DNA of 64,000 nucleotides from the NCBI GenBank assembly GCA_903970515.1, contig CAJCJA010000022.1, positions 62,001 through 126,000 of the forward strand. Direction: 5' to 3'. The notes below the pieces were generated by a model. That model saw only the letters and a program-made list of their open reading frames with translations. It made no database searches and was not told the origin of the DNA. This DNA comes from Candidatus Saccharibacteria bacterium CG_4_10_14_0_2_um_filter_52_9 (GTDB taxonomy: Bacteria; Actinomycetota; Acidimicrobiia; Acidimicrobiales; RAAP-2). A program made the position numbers and the translations under genes. This document shows, piece after piece, positions 61,379 to 64,000 of this stretch (positions within the stretch are counted from its first letter, which is position 1; every line of letters begins with the position of its first letter).

Positions 61379-62640
61379 AAGCTGTACGGGAGTTTTTTGA
61401 TCCCGTTCACGAAGCTCGACTGCAACTGCGAAGGTGCGCCCGTCGTCGTGATGTCGGGGTGTCGTTGGAGCAACTTTCGCCAAATGACGGTGATCTCGCG
61501 GCGCGCGAGGTGCGCCCCGAGGCAGAAGTGTGGTCCGGGGGCGCCAAAGCCGTAGTGATCGTTCGGCGTTCGACCGACGTCAAAGGTATAGGGGTCCTCG
61601 AATGCTTCTTCGTCGCGGTTTGCACTGTTGTAGAACAAGAGGACTTTCTCGCCCGCCTTCAGGTCGAACCCGGAGAGCGTGTGGTCGCTCGCGAGGGTGC
61701 GTCGCATCCAGATCACGGGCGACGCCCAACGAACGATCTCATCCGTGGCGGTCTTGGCGAGACCCTCGTAGTCGGCGATCAACCGGGCCTTCTGGTCCGG
61801 GTGCTCGCTCAGGGTGTGCAGCGCGTGCGCAATGGCGGTGCGCGTCGTCTCATTGCCCGCCGTCACGAGTAGGACGAAGAACGACGCGAGTTCTTGTTGC
61901 GTGAGTTTCTCGGATTCGATCTCGGCGTTCACGAGCGCGCTCGTAATGTCGTCGATGGGGTTATCGATGCGATATTTGCCGAGTTCTTCCATGATGCCCG
62001 TCAACGTCGCGCCCGCTTCGAGCACCGCGAGGATGGGATCGGTGCCCTCGGGCACGAAGTCAGGATCGCCCATCGCGAGAATCACGTTCGAACAATGCAG
62101 CACCGTGGCGTACTCGCTCGGTGGCACGCCCATCATCGTGCAGATGATCGCGAGAGGGAACGGCGCGGCGATGTCGGGAACGAAGTCACCGGAGCCACTC
62201 GAGGCGGCACGGGCCACGGTCTCGTCGGCGACTCGCTCGATGGAGTCCTCGACCGCTCGCACGTTGCGGGGGTTGAATGCGTTCGAAACAATGCGCCGCA
62301 GTCGAGCGTGCTTGGGATTATCCGTCGAGATCATGCCCGAGAAGTACTCGACCATTTCGGTGGGCAAGTCCATCTGTGAGACGGCGCCCGGTCCGGAAAG
62401 GAAGATTTCGGGGTGTCGCGACGCTTCGGCGACGTCGCGGTAGCGCGTGAGTGCGTAGTACCCGGCGCCCCTGGGGACTTCGATGACGCTGCCTTCGACG
62501 GCCGGCTCCTCATACTTCGAGATCGGGCGCTGCGATCGCAGGACTTTGAACGCTTCTTCGCGCTCGGACCACGGGCGTTTCCAGAACTCGATGTCCGAGA
62601 GGTCGATGTCGTCAGGGTGCCAGGTGGTGATCGTGCTCAT
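61375..62640 (-). CDS. Cytochrome P450 (CYP125/CYP142-like)
   Basis: A 421-residue heme monooxygenase. The I-helix oxygen-binding motif VTAGNETTR, EIVR (ExxR) in helix K, and the heme loop FGAPGPHFCLGAHLAR with the Cys ligand are all present. The opening WHPDDIDLSDIEFW resembles CYP125/CYP142/CYP124 enzymes that oxidise steroid side chains or fatty chains in actinobacteria; the substrate is not proven. ATG at 62640 is chosen over an upstream in-frame start because homology begins there, and TACGAT lies 7 nt before it. Redox partners are not adjacent. Divergent from nfu. Confidence 0.9.
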   Translation of the reverse strand: MSTITTWHPDDIDLSDIEFWKRPWSEREEAFKVLRSQRPISKYEEPAVEGSVIEVPRGAGYYALTRYRDVAEASRHPEIFLSGPGAVSQMDLPTEMVEYFSGMISTDNPKHARLRRIVSNAFNPRNVRAVEDSIERVADETVARAASSGSGDFVPDIAAPFPLAIICTMMGVPPSEYATVLHCSNVILAMGDPDFVPEGTDPILAVLEAGATLTGIMEELGKYRIDNPIDDITSALVNAEIESEKLTQQELASFFVLLVTAGNETTRTAIAHALHTLSEHPDQKARLIADYEGLAKTATDEIVRWASPVIWMRRTLASDHTLSGFDLKAGEKVLLFYNSANRDEEAFEDPYTFDVGRTPNDHYGFGAPGPHFCLGAHLARREITVIWRKLLQRHPDITTTGAPSQLQSSFVNGIKKLPYSF

Positions 62641-62647
62641 TGGCCAA

Positions 62648-62653
62648 ATCGTA
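62648..62653 (-). promoter_or_regulatory. Leaderless-type -10 box (TACGAT) for the P450
   Basis: On the minus strand TACGAT is followed by 7 nt and ATG at 62640; no ribosome site is seen. Confidence 0.4.
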
Positions 62654-62693
62654 GCGAGAACTGGGCCGCGGGCACGTTTGTGTCGCGACGCGG

Positions 62694-62699
62694 CAGAAT
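62694..62699 (+). promoter_or_regulatory. Leaderless-type -10 box (CAGAAT) for nfu
   Basis: CAGAAT, 6 nt, ATG at 62706; a one-base variant of TANNNT at the exact common spacing. Confidence 0.4.
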
Positions 62700-62705
62700 G
62701 GTGCA

Positions 62706-63038
62706 ATGCCAGAACTCAGTGAAGACGAACGATCCAGTCGCCTCAAGGCGCTCAACTCACTGATTGACCTGATGCGGCCCGCCGTCCAGGCGGACGGCGG
62801 GGACTTGGTGTTAGTACGCGCCGACGTCGAGACCGGCGTCGTCGAAGTGCAATTACAAGGTGCGTGCTCTAGTTGTGCCATATCCTCCGACACCCTCCAA
62901 GGTGGCGTGACCAGGATCTTGACCGATCGACTCTCGTGGGTCACCGAAGTCCTCGGCGGTGTCGACGACGAAATCGATCCCGAGGACTCGATGAGCCTCG
63001 GCGTCGGCGGCTACGTGCCGCGCTATCGAGCTCTGTAG
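62706..63038 (+). CDS. NifU C-terminal domain (Nfu-type) Fe-S scaffold
   Basis: A 110-residue protein with the Nfu domain: LIDLMRPAVQADGGDLVLV and then GACSSCAISSDTL, whose CxxC binds a bridging [4Fe-4S] cluster in a dimer. It can carry clusters to apo-enzymes. It is short, with only a brief C-terminal tail (DDEIDPEDSMSLG) added. It is divergent from the P450 gene, separated by 65 bp, and upstream of marR. Other suf genes are not in view. Confidence 0.9.
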   Translation: MPELSEDERSSRLKALNSLIDLMRPAVQADGGDLVLVRADVETGVVEVQLQGACSSCAISSDTLQGGVTRILTDRLSWVTEVLGGVDDEIDPEDSMSLGVGGYVPRYRAL

Positions 63039-63079
63039 GCCGCGAGCATCACTTTCGTACTCGTGCGTTCACGAACTGC

Positions 63080-63102
63080 TATTATTTAGTTAGGTGAACT
63101 AA
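63080..63102 (+). promoter_or_regulatory. TATTAT -10 box and MarR-type operator before marR
   Basis: TATTAT (63080-63085) is directly followed by TTAGTT-AGGTG-AACTAA (63086-63102), an inverted repeat with 6-nt arms that ends on the A of the marR start codon. A regulator bound here would block RNA polymerase, so autoregulation of the marR-MFS pair is likely. Confidence 0.55.
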
Positions 63103-63527
63103 TGGATGAGACAACAGCCGAGACCGCAGCCCGACTTCGCAAGGTCGTGATGCGCCTGAACCGAAAGCTCCGCTCCTCGTCGCTGGGTGGGGTCTCGCCG
63201 GCGCAGGCGTCGATGTTGGCGTCGATCAACAAGTACGAGCGCCCTTCGTTGGGCGACCTCGCGGTCGAAGAGCAGATCCAACCTCCCTCGGTAACCCGAC
63301 TGGTGCGCGACATGGAAAAGGCCGGTCTGGTTACGTGCACGCTCGACCCCGACGATCGTCGCTGCACACGCGTCGCGCTCAGCCCTTCGGGGCGCAAGGA
63401 GCTCGCGGCCGTTCGACTGAAGCGTGAACAGTTCATCGAACGAAAGTTGAAGGCGATGAGTCCCGAGGATCAGTGGCGCGCCCGCGACGCGGCGGCGATT
63501 CTTGAATTGCTGCTGGAGTTCGAATGA
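63102..63527 (+). CDS. MarR-family transcriptional regulator
   Basis: A 141-residue winged-helix repressor. LGDLAVEEQIQPPSVTRLVRDMEKAGLV is the recognition helix region and DPDDRRCTRVALSPSGRKEL the wing. MarR proteins dimerise and release DNA on binding a small phenolic or similar ligand. Its gene overlaps the following MFS gene by ATGA, a standard repressor-pump arrangement. An inverted repeat overlaps its start codon. Confidence 0.92.
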   Translation: MDETTAETAARLRKVVMRLNRKLRSSSLGGVSPAQASMLASINKYERPSLGDLAVEEQIQPPSVTRLVRDMEKAGLVTCTLDPDDRRCTRVALSPSGRKELAAVRLKREQFIERKLKAMSPEDQWRARDAAAILELLLEFE

Positions 63528-64000
63528 GCGCCGCGCGGGACTTCTCCTCTCGAACCTTCAAGGCGCTGTCGGTGCGCAACTTCCGTCTCTACTTCATCGG
63601 CCAACTGGTCTCGGTGTCGGGTACGTGGATGCAGTCCGTCGCCCAAGGTTGGCTGGTGTTGCAATTGACCGGGTCCTCGGTCGACCTCGGATTCGTCGTC
63701 GCGTTGCAGTTTGTCCCAATGCTGCTGCTCGGTTCCTACGGAGGTCTCGTCGCCGACCGACTCGACAAACGACGAATCCTCTACTGCACGCAGTCCGCGG
63801 CTGGGGTGTTGGCGTTGACTCTTGGCGTACTCGTGTCCACGCACCACGTCAGTTTCGTCGCGGTCCTCATCCTCGCGGCGCTGCTCGGCGTGGTGAATCT
63901 CTTCGATAATCCCGCTCGTCAGGCGTTCGTCCAGCAGATGGTGGGTCGCGACCTCATCGCGAACGCGGTGAGTTTGAACTCGGTGTTGATGAACGGTGGG
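63524..64000 (+). CDS. MFS exporter (DHA3/EntS-like), 5' part
   Basis: The first 159 residues of a major facilitator protein; the gene continues past the window. ALSVRNFRLYFIGQLVSVSG then TWMQSVAQGWLVLQLTGSS and GGLVADRLDKRRIL (motif A after helix 2) match the EntS-type group (enterobactin and macrolide exporters). FDNPARQAFVQQMV is another group signature. ATG at 63524 overlaps the marR stop codon, so the pump is translated together with its putative repressor. Confidence 0.9.
   Translation, partial: MSAARDFSSRTFKALSVRNFRLYFIGQLVSVSGTWMQSVAQGWLVLQLTGSSVDLGFVVALQFVPMLLLGSYGGLVADRLDKRRILYCTQSAAGVLALTLGVLVSTHHVSFVAVLILAALLGVVNLFDNPARQAFVQQMVGRDLIANAVSLNSVLMNGG

Overview
The window looks like chromosome of a mid-to-high-GC actinobacterium. 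Supporting signs are two tandem PIG-L deacetylases of the mycothiol MshB/Mca type, a PPOX-type putative F420 flavoprotein, a CYP125-like P450, group-III phosphofructokinase, an actinobacterial-style PHO box of 11-nt direct repeats, and many apparently leaderless genes with TANNNT exactly 6 nt before the start codon. Acidimicrobiia is my guess at the class; that is inference only. There is no integrase, transposase, phage gene or CRISPR array. One tRNA gene, Arg(CCT), is present.

Layout. 0-8.6 kb: PAS fragment, NarL-type regulator, TMEM175-like channel, secreted S53 protease with six RCC1-type repeats, nucleotidyltransferase, FabH, thioesterase, threonine aldolase. 8.6-13.3 kb: soluble MgtE-N/CBS protein beside an Nramp-related carrier, then the two PIG-L deacetylases. 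13.4-21.6 kb: a glutamine-synthetase-like/aldehyde dehydrogenase/SDR operon, a cysteine-synthase-like enzyme beside AhcY, and YchF. 21.6-26.2 kb: a decayed ABC-transporter chimera, peptidase, membrane proteins, a reductase, tRNA-Arg. 26.2-33.7 kb: the most unusual region, an operon of phosphosulfolactate-synthase-like, VOC, acyl-CoA-ligase-like and membrane acyltransferase genes, framed by two oppositely oriented paralogous secreted SGNH hydrolases. 34-36 kb: guanine salvage. 36-39.4 kb: CtaG and a polytopic-SCO fusion (cytochrome oxidase copper delivery). 39.4-46.5 kb: a DD-peptidase-like protein with altered motifs, a DHA2 exporter, a neocarzinostatin-fold secreted protein, YbjQ, an isochorismatase-like protein, an NCS1 permease. 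46.5-54.3 kb: ADP-ribosylglycohydrolase plus PfkB kinase, sulfatase plus haloalkane dehalogenase, TrmO, thymidine kinase, phosphofructokinase, a small zinc ribbon. 54.3-58.6 kb: pstSCAB behind a PHO box. 58.6-64 kb: amidase, GNAT, carbonic anhydrase, AhpD-like protein, P450, Nfu, and a MarR-MFS pair cut by the window end.

Links between genes. Phosphate uptake is a complete PstSCAB transporter, without phoU in view. The guanine phosphoribosyltransferase-like gene plus guanine deaminase, and the NCS1/ARH/PfkB group, both point to nucleobase or nucleoside salvage. CtaG and the SCO fusion probably mature the terminal oxidase. The 26-34 kb block could make and export or trim an acylated product that may carry a sulfonate; this is the best candidate in the window for an undescribed pathway.
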